The notes below the pieces were generated by a model, which ran no database searches, was not told the DNA's origin, and saw only the letters and a program-made list of their open reading frames with translations. Source: an uncultured Clostridia bacterium (GTDB lineage: Bacteria > Bacillota_A > Clostridia > Christensenellales > Aristaeellaceae). Taken from it: 7,624 nt of DNA. The position numbers and the translations under genes are program-made. Numbering within the stretch: the first letter of the stretch is position 1; every line of letters starts with the position of its first letter. Where the stretch lies: positions 1 through 7,624 of the forward strand of contig CAKUDW010000089.1 in assembly GCA_934645275.1 (NCBI GenBank), written 5' to 3'. Below, in pieces: positions 6,494 through 7,624 of this stretch.

Positions 6494-7624
6494 ACATGCT
6501 GCTTTCCATGCTCGTATGCATCGCCATGCTCTTTAGCGGCGGCGCGGCGCTTCCGGCGCAGCCGGAGACGGCCGATGTGCTGACCCTGAGCAACATCACC
6601 CTGACGATTGACGACCAGACCATCGCGTTGAATCCGTCCCTTGAAATCACCTCCCAAATTGGCAGCGAAGCCGCCGGCTTCCACTTTGAGGTGAAGGATG
6701 CGGACGGCGCAAGCCGCCTGCCGGTTTCCGCCAGCCTCGATCAGAACGGCGTTACGCTGGCCCTCGGCGACAGCGAACGCGCCTACCATTATTCCGCTGA
6801 AGCGCTGGAACAGCTGCTCGGTCTCACCATCTACGGCGACATTTCCGTTCTGGACAACCTGTCTGAACTGATGCAGAGCTACGCGGCGCTGTTGGAGCTC
6901 GCCAAGGACCCTGAGGCCGCGGCGCAGTTGAACGTCCAGACGATGCAGATTTTCGCCGAAAAGTTCGGCGACCAGTTCGCGGCAACGCAGGTCGACCTGA
7001 ACGGCGAAATGCTGGACGGCGTGGAGGGCGATATTGAGATTAATTCCGCCGCGCTGTTTGAAATGATGGACGATATGTGTAAAATTGAGGGCCCGTTGGC
7101 CGACTACCTGAATGCGATGCTCGCCTATGAAAACCAGCTGCTGTCCGACGAGGCGACCGTCAACAGCTATGCGGAACTCTACGACAAGCTCAGCGCTGAA
7201 ATTGACGATTTCTCCATGCCCATACACCTTTTGATAGCGGGCAATGATAAAGCCACTTACAGCAGCGCATCGCTGAACATCTCCGACCCGGATACCGATA
7301 CCGCCGTAAACTTCTATGGCGTTTCCCGCATCGATGAAAACGGCGGCGAAATGAACATGCAAATGGTGCTATCGGACGGAGCCGGTTCCTATGGTGAATT
7401 CACCTTCACCATGAACTTTGAGGGCGCGCCGCTTGCACCCACGATGCTGGATGTGAAGGGTACGCTGAGCGTACACGATGAGCAGTCCTGGGATGTGACC
7501 GATGAAGGCGACGCGGAAACTGCAGTGACTCACACCTATGCGGACGATACCGCGGTGGACTTCACGCTGACCAGCGCTACCGATGCCGACGGCGTAAAGC
7601 AGACGCAGATACTGACCACGGTCG
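6490..7624 (+). CDS. Large acidic exported protein of unknown function, 3' end outside window
   Basis: The frame is open from the ATG at 6490 to the window edge, 378 codons without a stop. The N-terminus MNMLLSMLVCIAMLFSGGAALPAQP has a hydrophobic core followed by small residues and looks like a signal peptide cleaved near Ala20 or Ala23. Unusually, no Lys or Arg precedes the core. Cys10 is not in a normal lipobox. The mature part alternates beta-like stretches (about 29-95 and 245-378, rich in Thr, Asp, Gly and Asn) with a predicted helical middle (about 102-240). By my count there are about 64 Asp/Glu against 11 Lys/Arg in the visible part, so the protein is strongly acidic, with a single Cys (197) after the signal. 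I recognise no enzymatic motif, cell-wall binding repeat or known domain. Export to the cell surface or outside is inferred. The codon use looks like its neighbours. A long frame on the opposite strand (7362-6445) is judged a shadow. Confidence 0.8.
   Translation, partial: MNMLLSMLVCIAMLFSGGAALPAQPETADVLTLSNITLTIDDQTIALNPSLEITSQIGSEAAGFHFEVKDADGASRLPVSASLDQNGVTLALGDSERAYHYSAEALEQLLGLTIYGDISVLDNLSELMQSYAALLELAKDPEAAAQLNVQTMQIFAEKFGDQFAATQVDLNGEMLDGVEGDIEINSAALFEMMDDMCKIEGPLADYLNAMLAYENQLLSDEATVNSYAELYDKLSAEIDDFSMPIHLLIAGNDKATYSSASLNISDPDTDTAVNFYGVSRIDENGGEMNMQMVLSDGAGSYGEFTFTMNFEGAPLAPTMLDVKGTLSVHDEQSWDVTDEGDAETAVTHTYADDTAVDFTLTSATDADGVKQTQILTTV

Noticed and set aside
6445..7362. 305-codon minus-strand frame opposite the exported protein gene
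   Set aside because: The plus-strand frame has a strong SD and a signal-peptide-like start and stays open to the window edge. The minus-strand product is His/Gln/Arg/Val-rich without motifs, typical of an antisense shadow.

Overview
The window is GC-rich and reads as a chromosomal segment from a bacterium of the Firmicutes/Bacillota, most likely an uncultured Clostridia-type organism. This is inferred from the combination of a HelD-type helicase, a BaiN-like flavoprotein, a COG2509 flavoprotein and a YitT-family membrane protein, together with strong AGGAGG-type ribosome binding sites and TATAAT promoters. I see no transposase, integrase, tRNA, rRNA or CRISPR array, so it looks like ordinary chromosome rather than a mobile island.

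Left part, minus strand (1 to 5345): four genes in one compact operon, read right to left. First is a HelD/UvrD-like helicase (5345 to 3204), then a BaiN/HI0933-like FAD oxidoreductase (3207 to 2005), then a second and different flavoprotein of the COG2509 type (2008 to 356), then a HAD hydrolase (359 to beyond base 1, cut by the window edge). All three junctions are 4-base overlaps of start and stop codons (GTGA, ATGA, ATGA), so the genes are very probably one transcript with coupled translation.

Middle (5346 to 5533): a divergent promoter region. A TATAAT with an extended -10 TG drives the helicase operon leftwards. A TTGCCC-17 bp-TATAAT promoter drives a YitT-family gene rightwards. An 8-base direct repeat sits just upstream of the rightward -35 and is a candidate regulator site.

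Right part, plus strand (5534 to 7624): a YitT-family integral membrane protein (DUF161 plus DUF2179), an 89-base gap with a hairpin, a TATAAT and a 14-codon mini-ORF, and then the first 378 codons of a large, very acidic exported protein that I cannot assign to a family.

Functionally the helicase probably acts on RNA polymerase stalled on DNA, while the two flavoproteins are FAD redox enzymes of unknown substrate. Why they are co-transcribed is the most interesting question here. I did not see a clear novel system such as a defence locus or reverse transcriptase; the findings are modest and scored accordingly.
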